The position numbers were made by a program, and so were the translations under genes. A DNA stretch of 64,000 bases from Sulfurimonas indica. Its GTDB lineage: Bacteria > Campylobacterota > Campylobacteria > Campylobacterales > Sulfurimonadaceae. Location of the stretch: contig NZ_SDID01000001.1 in the NCBI RefSeq assembly GCF_009192995.1, forward strand, positions 62,001 to 126,000, given 5' to 3'. Below, piece after piece: positions 8,452 to 19,090 of this stretch. The notes below the pieces were generated by a model. That model was not told the DNA's origin, ran no database searches, and was given only the letters and a program-made list of their open reading frames with translations. The number at the start of each line of letters is the position of its first letter. Position 1 is the first letter of the stretch.

Positions 8452-11400
8452 ATGTTTTCAGTAACTTTTATAAAACGGCCTATTTTAGCCATTGTCATCT
8501 CTCTGATCATCATTATAGCCGGTCTTGTCTCACTCAAAATTCTACCAATTTCAGAATATCCGGATGTTGCGCCTCCTACTGTCAGTGTAAGTGCTACTTA
8601 TACAGGTGCCAATGCCTATGTGGTTGAAGATACCGTTACCCGTGTTCTTGAAGATAAACTCAATGGAATCAAAGGTGTTATCTATATGGATTCATCTTCT
8701 ACATCAAATGGTCGTGCGAACATTAATGTCTACTTTCAACCTGGTTATGACATCGATATTGGTGCAGTTGATGTACAGAACAAAGTTGCCACTGCCACTG
8801 CATCTTTGCCTCCAGAGGTTGTCGCACAGGGTGTTATTGTTGATAAGAAAAGCCCTTCTATTGTCTGTCTTATTACAATTACCGGAGATGAGAGGTATGA
8901 TGCAGCTTTTTTATCTAACTTCGTAAATATCAATGTTCTTGATGAAATCAAGCGTATCCCAGGTGTTGGTAAAGCTGAAAATATGGGAGAGAAAAAGTAC
9001 TCTATCCGTGTTTGGCTCAATCCTGACAAGATAAAAGCCCTCGCTCTTACTCCTATGGATGTAATCAATGCCATTAAGAGCCAAAACAAGCAGGCTTCCA
9101 TCGGTAAAATTGGGGGTATGCCAACATATGACAATCAAAAACAGGAATTTACCCTTACAACAGAAGGTCGTCTCTCTGATGTTAAAGAGTTTAAAGATAT
9201 CGTACTCAAACGCAAAGATGATGGCTCTTTAGTCTACCTTAGTGATGTCTCACGTGTTATCTTGGGAAGTGAGAGTTATGATTGGAATGCCATATCAGAT
9301 AAAAAACCGGCTGGTCTTATCGGTGTATATCAACTAGGTGATGCAAATGCCCTTGAGATTAGAGAAAAGCTTCAAGAGACGATGGAGCGACTTGAGCGTC
9401 GCTTTCCTGATGGAGTTCACTGGAATGTACCATACGATACAACAAAATATGTCAAAGTGGCTATTAACAATGTTGTAACCAATCTTTTTATGGCAGTTGG
9501 TCTTGTAATTCTCATCATCTTTATATTTTTGGGATCTTGGAGACCTACAGTTATCGCTTCTGTTGCTATACCGGTTTCACTGATTGGTACTTTTGCCATT
9601 ATGTATTTAGCAAACGGCTTTTCCATCAACTTCTTAACACTTTTTGGACTTATCTTGGCCATTGGTATTGTTGTTGATGATGTTATCTTGGTTGTTGAAA
9701 ATGTTGAGGTCATTTTAGAAAAAGAGCCTGATTTAACAGTCCCTCAGGTTGTCAAAAAAGCAATGATTGAGCTTATTGGTCCGATTATCTCAACAACTCT
9801 TGTTTTAGTTGCTGTTTTTGTGCCTGTTTCTATGCTTCCGGGTATCACTGGTTCTCTCTATCAACAGTTTGCCCTGACTATCTCTTTTTCTGTAATGATC
9901 TCTTCGCTCAATGCACTGACCCTCTCACCGGCACTGAGCTCTATCATTATCAAAAGAAGAAAAAAAGGCGAAAAGAAGTTTATCTTCTTCCAAAAATTCG
10001 ACGATATTTTTGACAAGATTACCAATAAATATAAAGTAATCATTACCTTTTTCATCAAAATTCGCTACATTATGCTTGGCTTGATCGTTGGAATTTTTTA
10101 TCTAACCTATTATCTTTTTACACTTATTCCTACAGGATTTGTACCTTCAGAAGATAAAGGGGTATGTATTGTATCTGTCAATTTAAAGCCGGGAACCTCC
10201 CTCTCACAAACCACAAAGCTGAGAAAAATTGTAGAAAAAAGACTCTATACTATAGATGAGATTGAAAACGTTATCATCGTAGATGGATATAATATCATTA
10301 CATCTTCACTTGACAGCTCTTCAGTTGCCATGTTTGTATCTTTAAAAGACTGGAAAGAGAGAACAAAACCCAACCAAAGTGTTGATGCCATTATTTTTAA
10401 AATTAAAAAAATTACTATGGATATAAATGATGCAAATATTGCAGCATTTAATCTTCCGGGAATTCCTGGCATCGGTGCAGTTGGCGGATTTGATTTTAGA
10501 CTGCAGGATTATCTCTCAGGAGATATAACCAACTTAAAACATTATGCAGATGAGATCATAAAAGAAGCTTACAAAGATCCTCGAATTGCTTATGCCTATA
10601 CAACCTTCTCAAGTAACTACCCAATGTATGATATTAAAATCGACAGAGAAAAGGCCAATGCTTTAGGTGTCAATATATCAGACCTCTTTACGACGATGCA
10701 GATCTATCTTGGTTCTGTATATGTGAATGATTTTACAAAGTTTGGTAAGGTTTTCCGTGTCTTTGTTCAAGCTGACAAAGAGTACAGAAGTGCAAAAGAG
10801 GATATCGATAAGCTCTTTGTAAAAAACATCAACAATAAAATGGTGCCGCTGAACGCTCTGATTGAAGTAAAAGAGATTATAGGTCCACAAAATCTTTCTC
10901 ATTATAATATGTACAGAAGTATTCAGATAAATGGTGAAGCAGCATCTGGCTACTCTTCAGGTGAAGCGATGCAGGCGATGGAAGAGATTGCACAAAGAGT
11001 CTTGCCATCCACCTATGGTTACGAATGGTCAGGAATGAGTTATCAGGAAAAACTCGCAGGCAATGCACAGATTTATGTCGTCATATTTGTAACACTTGTT
11101 GTATTTTTGGTACTCGCAGCCCAGTATGAAAGTTGGATATTACCGCTGATGATTTTACTCTCCGTGCCTATGGTAATCGCAGGTGCCGTTGCAGGGCTGA
11201 TTTTCATGGGCATCCCACTCAATACCTTTGCACAGGTTGGACTAGTGCTGCTTGTAGCTCTTGCTGCCAAAAATGCTATTCTTATTGTCGAGTTTGCAAA
11301 AGAGCTGCGTGAGAAAGGCAACAACATTACTGAGGCAGCTATCAATGCAGGAAAACTCCGTTTTCGTGCCATCATGATGACGATTTTGTCATTTTTATTC

Positions 11401-11598
11401 GGTATCTTTCCACTTGCTTTTGCAACAGGTGCCGGTGCGATTACACAGATATCTATCGGTGTTGTTTTGATGTTTGGTATGATAGCTGCCACTTTCATAT
11501 CAACACTCATAGTTCCAGTTCTTTATGTACTTTTGGAGACGATGCGTGAGAAATTTGTCAGTATTGAAGATGAAATAGCAAGAAGGGAGTCACTTTAA
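8452..11598 (+). CDS. RND multidrug efflux pump (AcrB/HAE1 type)
   Basis: Inner-membrane proton antiporter, 1048 residues, the normal size for the hydrophobe/amphiphile efflux family. Twelve membrane segments flank two large periplasmic loops. Proton-relay residues are present: D409-D410 in [15 protein letters not shown] (TM4) and K940 in [16 protein letters not shown] (TM10). The N-terminus [19 protein letters not shown] and motif [18 protein letters not shown] are typical of the family. The family is trimeric and works with the adjacent adaptor and TolC proteins. The next gene starts directly after its stop codon. Confidence 0.95.
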   Translation: MFSVTFIKRPILAIVISLIIIIAGLVSLKILPISEYPDVAPPTVSVSATYTGANAYVVEDTVTRVLEDKLNGIKGVIYMDSSSTSNGRANINVYFQPGYDIDIGAVDVQNKVATATASLPPEVVAQGVIVDKKSPSIVCLITITGDERYDAAFLSNFVNINVLDEIKRIPGVGKAENMGEKKYSIRVWLNPDKIKALALTPMDVINAIKSQNKQASIGKIGGMPTYDNQKQEFTLTTEGRLSDVKEFKDIVLKRKDDGSLVYLSDVSRVILGSESYDWNAISDKKPAGLIGVYQLGDANALEIREKLQETMERLERRFPDGVHWNVPYDTTKYVKVAINNVVTNLFMAVGLVILIIFIFLGSWRPTVIASVAIPVSLIGTFAIMYLANGFSINFLTLFGLILAIGIVVDDVILVVENVEVILEKEPDLTVPQVVKKAMIELIGPIISTTLVLVAVFVPVSMLPGITGSLYQQFALTISFSVMISSLNALTLSPALSSIIIKRRKKGEKKFIFFQKFDDIFDKITNKYKVIITFFIKIRYIMLGLIVGIFYLTYYLFTLIPTGFVPSEDKGVCIVSVNLKPGTSLSQTTKLRKIVEKRLYTIDEIENVIIVDGYNIITSSLDSSSVAMFVSLKDWKERTKPNQSVDAIIFKIKKITMDINDANIAAFNLPGIPGIGAVGGFDFRLQDYLSGDITNLKHYADEIIKEAYKDPRIAYAYTTFSSNYPMYDIKIDREKANALGVNISDLFTTMQIYLGSVYVNDFTKFGKVFRVFVQADKEYRSAKEDIDKLFVKNINNKMVPLNALIEVKEIIGPQNLSHYNMYRSIQINGEAASGYSSGEAMQAMEEIAQRVLPSTYGYEWSGMSYQEKLAGNAQIYVVIFVTLVVFLVLAAQYESWILPLMILLSVPMVIAGAVAGLIFMGIPLNTFAQVGLVLLVALAAKNAILIVEFAKELREKGNNITEAAINAGKLRFRAIMMTILSFLFGIFPLAFATGAGAITQISIGVVLMFGMIAATFISTLIVPVLYVLLETMREKFVSIEDEIARRESL

Positions 11599-12897
11599 AT
11601 GAAATTTACTGTCATAAAAGCTATACTGCTTCTTTTCATAGTTGCATCATTACAGGCAAAAGAGGTCTATAATCTTGATCAGCTTATAAAGCAGGCACTA
11701 GAGAAGTCTCCAGATTTACAAATCAAGATGAAAGAGTATGAAGCTTCACGCAAACGAACAGACAAGATGTTTGGTTACTATCTGCCAAAAGTAGATATTC
11801 ACGCAGCTGCCGGAGAGATATCTTCAGGAGACATTCCAATCTTTCCAAATTATAAACAGCAAGAAACACTGCTTATGGGAACTGTTTCACTCAAACAGCT
11901 CATTTATGATTTTGGAAAGACCGGTGGCAGTTTTGAGAGTTCAAAATATATGCAAGAGTCTTACAGTATGAACAATCTACAAAGCATATCTGATAAGATC
12001 AGAGAAGTAAAAAGTGCTTACTATGATGTACTGCGAGCAATGGCACTCATGAACGTTGCGCAAGAGAATCTCAAACTTAACGAATCACAACTCTATCGTG
12101 CAAAGAAATACTATGCAGCAGGTATCCGAACAAAAATTGATATCTCTGATGCAAAAGTCAATGTTATCCAAGCACAGATAGATCTCAAAAAAGTCCACTA
12201 TAAAAGAAAACTTGCGTATGGGAACCTTGATAAGGTTATTGGTATTACAGATATTGAAACACCGTATGTCATCCAAGAACAAAAGCTTAATCTTGATGAT
12301 ATCTTTGCAACGCTGACACCTTATGATATGGATTTAAAAGACTCGGTTGCCTATGCTTATGAACACAGATACAGCATAAAACAGCTTAGCTCTACACTCA
12401 AAGCATCAAGCCAAAATATACGTACAGCACAATCAGAATATTTTCCATCACTCTATGCAAGTGTAAACTACACAAGACAAGAACTGAGTGATCCAAAAAC
12501 AATTCTTCCACAAACACAATGGCAAGCACTTGTAAACCTTGACTGGAATCTATACCAAGGTGGTTCAAGCAGTGCCAACATTGAAGAAAAGCGCATACAG
12601 GAACAGATATCAGAGGCAAAGCTGGAGTTTTTAAAACTGCAGATAAAAAAAGATGTAACAGAGGCCTATCTCAATCTCAATGAATCAAAAGACAGAGTAG
12701 AACTCTCAGAAGCACTCCTACGAGCTTCCATAGAGAAGTTTAATCAGGCACAAAAACGTTATGCGAATGGTCTTTCTGACTATATTGAACTCCAACAGGC
12801 ACGTCAAAGCTACATCGATGCAAAATCATCTTTGGTAATTGACTATTACAACTACTATGATGCTTTGGCAAGAATGTATAATGTGATAGGGATGTAA
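11599..12897 (+). CDS. TolC-family outer-membrane efflux protein
   Basis: 432 residues with an N-terminal signal peptide (AILLLFIVASLQAKE), then two repeats of the outer efflux protein fold: long coiled-coil helices with regular Ala/Gln/Asn spacing (for example YRAKKYYAAGIRTKIDISDA and AQKRYANGLSDYIELQQA). The start codon immediately follows the stop of the pump gene. It provides the outer-membrane duct for the upstream efflux pump. The end meets the convergent citE-like gene, with a hairpin spanning both stop codons. Confidence 0.92.
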   Translation: MKFTVIKAILLLFIVASLQAKEVYNLDQLIKQALEKSPDLQIKMKEYEASRKRTDKMFGYYLPKVDIHAAAGEISSGDIPIFPNYKQQETLLMGTVSLKQLIYDFGKTGGSFESSKYMQESYSMNNLQSISDKIREVKSAYYDVLRAMALMNVAQENLKLNESQLYRAKKYYAAGIRTKIDISDAKVNVIQAQIDLKKVHYKRKLAYGNLDKVIGITDIETPYVIQEQKLNLDDIFATLTPYDMDLKDSVAYAYEHRYSIKQLSSTLKASSQNIRTAQSEYFPSLYASVNYTRQELSDPKTILPQTQWQALVNLDWNLYQGGSSSANIEEKRIQEQISEAKLEFLKLQIKKDVTEAYLNLNESKDRVELSEALLRASIEKFNQAQKRYANGLSDYIELQQARQSYIDAKSSLVIDYYNYYDALARMYNVIGM

Positions 12898-12912
12898 GTT
12901 ATTTCCCTTCAC
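12883..12912. terminator. Hairpin at the convergent tolC/citE-like ends
   Basis: GTGA-T-AGGGA (12883-12892) pairs with TCCCTTCAC (12904-12912) with one bulged base. The loop contains the stop codons of both convergent genes. There is no clear T-run, so terminator function is inferred from position. Confidence 0.4.
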
Positions 12913-13825
12913 TCTCGAGCAGTTTTAGAGCCCCTTTGTAGATGGGCTCATCAATAAACCCATACTCTTCATCACTAAAACCGGTTATTCTCTCATCTCT
13001 ATGCATTTCAAAAAGTTTGACAATGACCTGCGCTCTTTTTATCTCTTCTTCTTTATTGACAAATGTTTTTCTCGCTAAATCCACCTGTTTTGGAGAGATA
13101 CATCCTTTTGCATCATAGCCCATACTCTGTTCAAGCTCAAGCCATTTTTCAAATGTATCCAGGTCCTGGTACTCCTGAAAAACAAAGGAGACAGGTTTGA
13201 CACCCATAGCACGTGAGCTAATGAGAAAATGTGAAAGCATATAGTGCATTGTCGGATTCTCAAGTGTGATAATGCTCTGAGGCAGTCCCATATCAGTAAA
13301 AAGATCCAATATGCCGAGATAAAAACTTGTTACTCTTTTATTGACTGCCAAAGTGGAGAGATTATGCCAAGCCTCAGCTGTCTCGATGGAGAGATGCAGT
13401 TCTATATCATCATTTAAAAGATGTAGAATATCCCGTACCTCTTTCTCATTTTTAATCTTTGGTACACGAATAGCATCAGGCATAAACTGATTTAAGTAGG
13501 TTATCTCTTCATAGCCTCCTTCATCAAGGGCATTCACTCGTACTATAAGCTTTTTGTCACATTTTTTGAGCCTGCTTAAAAAGATAGCTGCCAAAACAAG
13601 TGCAAAAGGTTTCTCCTCCTGTGAGACACCATCTTCAAGATTCAAGATTACTGCATCACACTCTAAAGACTCTATCTTTTTAAGATGTTTTATCTTATTT
13701 GCTGAGAGCATCAATGGTGCTGTGAACCTTTTACTTCTGTTTTGTTCTCTGAATGTCGGTTTTGCCAATGCATCCAAAGCAGTTAAATCTCTTGCTTCAT
13801 ATGCTTTTTCTATCTCATTGAACAT
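12899..13825 (-). CDS. CitE-like HpcH/HpaI-family lyase
   Basis: About 308 residues. The TIM-barrel CitE family is indicated by the strand motifs PLMLSANKIKHLKK, DAVILNLEDGV (metal-binding Glu/Asp), LIVRVNAL (substrate Arg) and the later HLSIETAEAWHNL. Relatives cleave citryl-CoA, malyl-CoA or similar thioesters; the substrate here is not deducible, and no citrate lyase alpha/gamma partners are adjacent. The ATG at 13825 has AAGGG eight bases upstream and is preferred over the more distal ATG at 13852. It overlaps the preceding cytochrome c gene by 11 bases. Confidence 0.75.
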   Translation of the reverse strand: MFNEIEKAYEARDLTALDALAKPTFREQNRSKRFTAPLMLSANKIKHLKKIESLECDAVILNLEDGVSQEEKPFALVLAAIFLSRLKKCDKKLIVRVNALDEGGYEEITYLNQFMPDAIRVPKIKNEKEVRDILHLLNDDIELHLSIETAEAWHNLSTLAVNKRVTSFYLGILDLFTDMGLPQSIITLENPTMHYMLSHFLISSRAMGVKPVSFVFQEYQDLDTFEKWLELEQSMGYDAKGCISPKQVDLARKTFVNKEEEIKRAQVIVKLFEMHRDERITGFSDEEYGFIDEPIYKGALKLLESEGK

Positions 13826-14165
13826 CTTTTGCCCTTTTTGCATCATTTTCATGCAGATAAAAATAGAGTGCTTCTATCTCTTTTGGAGTTAGATAATAAC
13901 GAGGCATTCCTTTTTTTCGTGTCGTGAGCGCCTTATAGAACTCTGTGTATTTGATGTTGTTTATCTTCGGGCCGATAAAGCTCTTTTTTTTCTTTTTATG
14001 GACATAGTTTGCAATGATCTTTCCTTCACCGTTCTTGCCATGACAGAGCCCACATGCAATACCCCGTGGATTTTTATAGAGTTGTTCTGCATATTCAGAC
14101 TGTGTAATAAAACTGCTTGTGGCAAAAAGAGGTATACTTAAAAGTAAAAAGAGAATATATTTCAT
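13815..14165 (-). CDS. Small class I cytochrome c
   Basis: 116 residues with a signal peptide (YILFLLLSIPLFATSS) and one heme-binding motif CGLCH (C38, C41, H42). A downstream Met in KKGMPRYYLTPKEIEAL is the probable sixth heme ligand. The size fits a monoheme periplasmic electron carrier. A Lys-rich patch (HKKKKKSFIGP) could be a docking surface. It is upstream of, and overlaps, the citE-like gene. Redox partners are not identifiable. Confidence 0.85.
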   Translation of the reverse strand: MKYILFLLLSIPLFATSSFITQSEYAEQLYKNPRGIACGLCHGKNGEGKIIANYVHKKKKKSFIGPKINNIKYTEFYKALTTRKKGMPRYYLTPKEIEALYFYLHENDAKRAKDVQ

Positions 14166-14192
14166 TATTAGCCTAATATTATTTTAAAAAGG

Positions 14193-14198
14193 TATAAT
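14193..14198 (+). promoter_or_regulatory. -10 box of the folD promoter
   Basis: GGTATAAT centred 30 bases before the folD start codon, with GAGG in the leader as ribosome binding site. It is the likely promoter for the folD-to-trpB series. Confidence 0.6.
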
Positions 14199-14225
14199 AT
14201 CAAAAATATTATTTATGAGGTTTAA

Positions 14226-15083
14226 ATGCAGATTCTTGATGGTAAAGCTCTTGCGCAAAAAATAGAAAAAAATGTTGCTTCTGAAGTTGTTAAATTAAAA
14301 GAAAACACAGGAAGAACACCTGGTTTAGCAGTAATTTTAGTCGGACAGGACCCTGCAAGTGCAGCTTATGTAAATATGAAGAAAAAAGCATGTGACCGTG
14401 TTGGTTTTTACTCTGTAACACATGAGATGCCTGAAGATATCTCACAAGAAGCAATTGAAAACACTATCACAATGATGAATCAAAATCCAAACATTGACGG
14501 TATCTTGGTACAACTCCCTCTTCCTCCACAAATTGATACTACAAAAATTTTAGAGTTGGTTGATCCTAGTAAAGATGTTGATGGATTCCATCCATACAAT
14601 GTTGGGCGTCTCGTTACAAACCTTGATGGTTTTGTTCCATGTACTCCACTTGGTGTAATGGAGCTTTTAGCTGAGTATAACATCGACGTAAAGGGTAAAA
14701 ACTGCTGTGTAGTTGGAGCTTCAAACATTGTAGGAAAACCTATGGCATCACTGCTTTTAAATACAGATGCAACCGTTGAGATCTGCCATATCTTTACAGA
14801 TGATCTCAAAAAGCATACACTTCAAGCAGACATCATTTTTGTAGGTGTTGGTGTTATCAACCTCATTAAAGAAGATATGCTAAAAGAGGATGCTATCATC
14901 ATAGATATCGGAATCAATCGTACAGAGAACGGTAAGCTAGTCGGTGATGTCGATTTTGAAAATGTTGCACCAAAATGCTCTTATATTACACCTGTCCCTG
15001 GTGGTGTCGGACCGATGACAATTGCAATGCTTTTGAGCAACACTCTAAAAGCGGCAAAATTACATGCAGATAAGAATGCTTAA
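14226..15083 (+). CDS. folD: Methylene-THF dehydrogenase/cyclohydrolase FolD
   Basis: Bifunctional cytoplasmic enzyme interconverting 5,10-methylene-, methenyl- and 10-formyl-tetrahydrofolate. The 285 residues match the family length. Signatures: VGQDPASAAYVNMKKKACDRVG with the catalytic Lys (about 40-60), GILVQLPLP, the dinucleotide-binding VGASNIVGKPMASLLL, and the C-terminal PVPGGVGPMTIAML. Its stop overlaps the start of lepB by one base. The enzyme also links folate C1 units to methionine synthesis, for which metE lies downstream in the window. Confidence 0.97.
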   Translation: MQILDGKALAQKIEKNVASEVVKLKENTGRTPGLAVILVGQDPASAAYVNMKKKACDRVGFYSVTHEMPEDISQEAIENTITMMNQNPNIDGILVQLPLPPQIDTTKILELVDPSKDVDGFHPYNVGRLVTNLDGFVPCTPLGVMELLAEYNIDVKGKNCCVVGASNIVGKPMASLLLNTDATVEICHIFTDDLKKHTLQADIIFVGVGVINLIKEDMLKEDAIIIDIGINRTENGKLVGDVDFENVAPKCSYITPVPGGVGPMTIAMLLSNTLKAAKLHADKNA

Positions 15084-15892
15084 TGAAGAACTTTTTACAT
15101 AAAGCATACAAATGGTCTAACTCATGGACAGGGACCATTATCATTGTCCTTTTCATCATCTTCTTTGTTGCACAGGCATTTCGAATTCCTAGTGGCAGTA
15201 TGAAAGACTCTTTACTCATTGGAGACCATCTTTTTGCAAAGAAGTTTGCTTACGGAATCCCTATGCCGTATATCCCATTTTTAGAGATTCCTGTCATTCC
15301 ATGGAGCAAAGAGCTTAAAATTCTTAATGGTGACACTCCAAAACGTGGCGATATTGTCATTTTTCGCTATCCTGGCAATATCAAACAGCACTTTGTAAAA
15401 CGCTGTGTTGCTCTACCTGATGATGAACTTTTCGTAGCAGAGAAAAATCTTTTTATCCACTTCCATGAAGGTGATGAGTGGATTAAAGAACACTACAAAG
15501 GTTATGAAATAGCACTTTTTGCAGGAAAACTCTGGGTGAAAAACCCTTATATGAAAAAGCATCCAGGTATTCATCATGATGCAAAGATCATCAATGATGG
15601 AAATTTTCCAATTCCTATCTTCTACATGAACCCTATCAAAGTAGAAAAAGATCACTACTTTATGATGGGTGATAATCGTGACCACTCTAATGACAGCCGT
15701 TTTTGGGGTTCCGTTCCGTACGAGAACATTGAGGGTACACCATGGTTTATCTACTTCTCAATTGATAAGAACTGGAAGATAAGATGGGACAGAGTGGGTA
15801 AAACTCCTATGGATCTAGAACAAGAACCTTACCTGAAAAAAGCGATTCAAGAAAGAGAAAGAGAATACAAAGAGTATTATGGAATTACTTGA
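15083..15892 (+). CDS. lepB: Signal peptidase I LepB
   Basis: Membrane-bound serine protease removing Sec signal peptides; 269 residues with one N-terminal membrane helix (GTIIIVLFIIFFVAQAF). The catalytic serine is S39 in IPSGSMKDSL and the general-base lysine K106 in HFVKRCVALPDDE. The box MGDNRDHSNDSRFWG is present near residues 195-209. The gene overlaps folD by one base and the downstream M50 protease gene by 14 bases. Confidence 0.96.
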   Translation: MKNFLHKAYKWSNSWTGTIIIVLFIIFFVAQAFRIPSGSMKDSLLIGDHLFAKKFAYGIPMPYIPFLEIPVIPWSKELKILNGDTPKRGDIVIFRYPGNIKQHFVKRCVALPDDELFVAEKNLFIHFHEGDEWIKEHYKGYEIALFAGKLWVKNPYMKKHPGIHHDAKIINDGNFPIPIFYMNPIKVEKDHYFMMGDNRDHSNDSRFWGSVPYENIEGTPWFIYFSIDKNWKIRWDRVGKTPMDLEQEPYLKKAIQEREREYKEYYGIT

Positions 15893-16556
15893 TATATTCA
15901 AAATTGCAGGTGCTATTTTAGCACTTGCTATTGCCATTATCGGTCATGAGATTATGCATGGTTGGGTTGCCTATATGTATGGTGACTCAACGGCTAAAAA
16001 TGCAGGACGTCTTACTATTAACCCACTTTCTCATATCGATCTGGTTGGTACTATCATTGTCCCTGCGGCACTCTACTTTTTACCACTGCTTATGGGTAGT
16101 GGAGGTGGATTTTTATTTGGTTGGGCCAAACCTGTACCGATTGATATGTACAAAGTTATCCAGCGTGGTGGCTACAATGCTGCCATACAAGTGGATTTAG
16201 CAGGAATTGTTTACAACTTTACACTTGGAGCTTTTGTAGCTATTGGGCTTACAGCAATGAGCGCACCAACAAGTGCAGACTCATTATTCTATATATTTTT
16301 CTATATTTTTATCTATCAACTGCTTATTATCAATATTGTACTGGGAGTTTTCAATCTACTTCCTATTCCACAGTTTGACGGTGGGCACTTTTTAATGCAT
16401 CTTGCGTTAAAATACAAAATAAACTCTATTGCAGAGTTTTACTATAAATATGACAGATATGGTATGATTATTGTACTTGTTCTTTTAATGACACCACTCA
16501 GTCAATACGTGCTGTTTATGCCCGTACAGTTTATTATTAGTCTATTACTATCATAA
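15879..16556 (+). CDS. Site-2 protease family membrane metalloprotease (M50)
   Basis: 225 residues, mostly membrane helices. Zinc motif HEIMH at 23-27 within the first hydrophobic segment, and the second metal motif NLLPIPQFDGGH in a later segment, as in M50 peptidases. No PDZ domain is seen, so it is the short rhomboid-like S2P type, not RseP. These enzymes cut transmembrane substrates; the substrate is unknown. It overlaps lepB by 14 bases, so production of the two membrane proteases is probably coupled. Confidence 0.88.
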   Translation: MELLDIFKIAGAILALAIAIIGHEIMHGWVAYMYGDSTAKNAGRLTINPLSHIDLVGTIIVPAALYFLPLLMGSGGGFLFGWAKPVPIDMYKVIQRGGYNAAIQVDLAGIVYNFTLGAFVAIGLTAMSAPTSADSLFYIFFYIFIYQLLIINIVLGVFNLLPIPQFDGGHFLMHLALKYKINSIAEFYYKYDRYGMIIVLVLLMTPLSQYVLFMPVQFIISLLLS

Positions 16557-16565
16557 GGAGAGAGA

Positions 16566-16997
16566 ATGAAATTTTATATTGGAACAGACCATGCCGGAAT
16601 TGAGCTTAAGGACTGGACTGTTGAGCTGTTACGTGCAAAAGGCCATGAGGTAGAAGATTTTGGCCCTTATACAAAAGATAGAGTTGACTACCCTGACTAT
16701 GCACATAAAGTGGCAACTGCAGTACTAGCGGATAAAGAGTCTCAAGGGATTTTAATCTGTGGTAGCGGAATTGGTATGAGCATGGCAGCGAACCGTCATG
16801 CAGGCATTCGTGCTGCACTTTGCCACGATGCCTATACGGCGATGGTCGCACGTGAACATAATGATGCAAATATTCTTTGCTTTGGTGAACGCATTGTAGG
16901 AAAGGGTGTTGCTGAGTCCATCATTGATGCATGGCTTACAAATGGCTTTGAGGGTGGACGCCACATTCAAAGAGTCGAGAAGATAGAGGCAATTTAA
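16566..16997 (+). CDS. rpiB: Ribose-5-phosphate isomerase B
   Basis: Interconverts ribose-5-phosphate and ribulose-5-phosphate; 143 residues, the usual RpiB length. Signatures are the N-terminal IGTDHAGIELK, DYPDYAHKVA, the catalytic-cysteine region ILICGSGIGMSMAANR, and RAALCHDAYTAMVAREHNDANIL. A strong AAGGAGAGAG precedes the ATG. It sits between the M50 protease and a coiled-coil protein and just upstream of apt, consistent with a link to nucleotide precursors. Confidence 0.96.
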   Translation: MKFYIGTDHAGIELKDWTVELLRAKGHEVEDFGPYTKDRVDYPDYAHKVATAVLADKESQGILICGSGIGMSMAANRHAGIRAALCHDAYTAMVAREHNDANILCFGERIVGKGVAESIIDAWLTNGFEGGRHIQRVEKIEAI

Positions 16998-16999
16998 GT

Positions 17000-17332
17000 A
17001 TGTTTTGGGAATGGTCGCTTTTAACACTTCTCTCAATTGTCTCAATCTATCTCTTTGTAAAGATGTTTTACTTTAAAAGTATTACAAACAAAGAACAAAG
17101 AAGTAATGATCTGATGAAGCTCACGCTTCAAGAGGCTGAGATACTCATTCGTAAATATCAGATTCAACTCCAACGTGCACTTGGGAATGTTGATATTTTA
17201 ACAGAAGAGCTGACCAAACTTAGAAATGAACTTAAAGTACTTAAACAGAGAAACTCTAAACATAGACAAGAAGTTGATCGTCTCAATGCCAAAATAAAAG
17301 CATTAGAGAGCAGAATTGATGCCCTACTCTAA
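17000..17332 (+). CDS. Membrane-anchored coiled-coil protein, unknown function
   Basis: 110 residues: one N-terminal membrane helix (about 5-25) followed by an almost uninterrupted heptad-rich helix to the C-terminus (for example [18 protein letters not shown]). No enzymatic motif is visible. It starts 2 bases after rpiB. An adaptor or scaffold role is possible, but nothing in the sequence assigns one. Confidence 0.65.
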   Translation: MFWEWSLLTLLSIVSIYLFVKMFYFKSITNKEQRSNDLMKLTLQEAEILIRKYQIQLQRALGNVDILTEELTKLRNELKVLKQRNSKHRQEVDRLNAKIKALESRIDALL

Positions 17333-17342
17333 GGAAGAAAAG

Positions 17343-17894
17343 ATGAAGACACTCACGCAAAAAGAGAGACAAATAATAGAAAATTCCATCCGTGATATTA
17401 AAGATTTTCCAAAACCTGGAATTATCTTTAAAGATATAACTACCCTACTCAATAATAAAGAGGCTTATGGTGCTTTAATGAAGCACCTGTATGAACGTTA
17501 CAAAGAGTATGATCTAGACTACATTGCAGGTATTGATGCACGTGGTTTTATCTTTGGTGCCGCACTTGCACAGATGCTTGGTCTTGGTTTTGTTCCTATT
17601 CGAAAAAAAGGAAAACTCCCATACACGACTATTAGTGAAAAGTACTCTTTGGAGTATGGGTTTGATGAGATAGAGGTACATATCGATGCTTTTGGTGAGA
17701 AAAAAGATGCCCGTGTGCTTATTATGGATGATTTGATTGCAACCGGTGGTACTGCCAATGCAGCTGCTACACTTATCAATCAAACAGGTGCGACATGTGT
17801 TGAGTGCTGTTTTGTCATAGGGCTGACATTTCTTGATGGCATCGAAAAATTAAAAGAAAAAACGCAAGTTTATTCACTTATAGAGGTTAATTAA
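17343..17894 (+). CDS. apt: Adenine phosphoribosyltransferase
   Basis: Purine salvage enzyme making AMP from adenine and PRPP, 183 residues. Motifs: [21 protein letters not shown] near the N-terminus, DARGFIFG, and the PRPP-binding loop [16 protein letters not shown]. The ATG at 17343 is chosen because AAGGAAG lies five bases upstream; in-frame TTG/ATG codons at 17316 and 17319 would run back into the preceding gene. Its stop overlaps the trpB start by one base. Confidence 0.95.
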   Translation: MKTLTQKERQIIENSIRDIKDFPKPGIIFKDITTLLNNKEAYGALMKHLYERYKEYDLDYIAGIDARGFIFGAALAQMLGLGFVPIRKKGKLPYTTISEKYSLEYGFDEIEVHIDAFGEKKDARVLIMDDLIATGGTANAAATLINQTGATCVECCFVIGLTFLDGIEKLKEKTQVYSLIEVN

Positions 17895-19090
17895 TGTATA
17901 TACCAACTGCTTCAAAATTTGATCCGGATGAGCGCGGACACTTTGGAATTTTCGGTGGACGCTATGTCCCAGAAACTCTTATGCCTGCACTTTTAAAGTT
18001 GCGTGAGGAGTATGATGCAATACGTTTTAATAAAGATTTTTGGGCTGAAGTTGACTATTATCTAAAAGATTATGTCGGTCGTCCTTCTCCACTTTACTAT
18101 GCAGCAAATATCTCTAAAGAGCTTGGTGCAAAAGTTTACCTAAAAAGAGAAGATTTGAATCATACGGGTGCTCATAAAGTAAATAATGTGATCGCCCAAG
18201 GACTTATGGCGAAAAGATTAGGCTATAAAAAAGTTATTGCAGAAACCGGTGCCGGTCAGCATGGTGTGGCAACTGCTACAATTGCAGCTCTTTTAGACTT
18301 AGAGTGTGAAATCTTTATGGGTGCAAAAGATGTTGAGCGTCAAGAGTTAAATGTTTTTAGAATGAAACTTCTTGGTGCAAAGGTAAATTCTGTAGAGAGT
18401 GGAAGCCGTACTTTAAAAGATGCAATGAATGATGCAATAAGACACTGGGTAACAAATGCACGAGATACCTTTTATATTATCGGTACTGTTGCAGGACCAC
18501 ATCCCTACCCTATGATGGTAAGAGATTTTCAAGCTATCATCGGTTGGGAAGCACGTGCTCAAATACTTGAAAAAGAGAATCGTCTGCCTGATCATATAAT
18601 AGCGTGTATTGGCGGTGGATCTAATGCTATTGGAATGTTTCAGCACTTTTTAGAAGATGAAGGTGTTGAGTGTATCGGAATTGAAGCCGGTGGACTTGGG
18701 ATTGATGATAAAAATGGATGTAGTCTTCAAAAAGGACGTCCAGGAGTACTGCATGGACAGATGAGCTACCTACTTCAAGATGAAGATGGACAGATTTTAG
18801 AGGCTCACTCTATATCAGCAGGTCTTGATTATCCAGGAATCGGCCCTGAACATGCTTTTCATCATGACAATAAATCTGTTACATATGACTATATCACAGA
18901 TCAAGAAGCCCTTGATGCTTTTGTATGGCTGAGTCAAAAAGAGGGAATCATTCCTGCATTTGAATCATCTCACGCAGTAGCATATCTTAAAAAACTGCCA
19001 AATATCAAAGATAAACTTATCATCGTAAACCTCTCAGGTCGTGGAGATAAAGATATGATTCAAGCCAAAGATCTACTACACTTTGACTAA
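17894..19090 (+). CDS. trpB: Tryptophan synthase beta chain
   Basis: PLP enzyme joining indole and serine to give tryptophan; 398 residues. It begins with the typical [17 protein letters not shown]. The PLP lysine is K95 in HTGAHKVNN, followed by [13 protein letters not shown] and the phosphate-binding [10 protein letters not shown]. The long family-typical sequence and [13 protein letters not shown] indicate the TrpB1 type that normally partners TrpA. No trpA or other trp gene is adjacent. It ends one base from a convergent signalling gene. Confidence 0.96.
   Translation: MYIPTASKFDPDERGHFGIFGGRYVPETLMPALLKLREEYDAIRFNKDFWAEVDYYLKDYVGRPSPLYYAANISKELGAKVYLKREDLNHTGAHKVNNVIAQGLMAKRLGYKKVIAETGAGQHGVATATIAALLDLECEIFMGAKDVERQELNVFRMKLLGAKVNSVESGSRTLKDAMNDAIRHWVTNARDTFYIIGTVAGPHPYPMMVRDFQAIIGWEARAQILEKENRLPDHIIACIGGGSNAIGMFQHFLEDEGVECIGIEAGGLGIDDKNGCSLQKGRPGVLHGQMSYLLQDEDGQILEAHSISAGLDYPGIGPEHAFHHDNKSVTYDYITDQEALDAFVWLSQKEGIIPAFESSHAVAYLKKLPNIKDKLIIVNLSGRGDKDMIQAKDLLHFD

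Noticed and set aside
8745-9134. Minus-strand frames inside the RND pump gene
   Set aside because: Antisense of strongly conserved coding sequence; no independent support.
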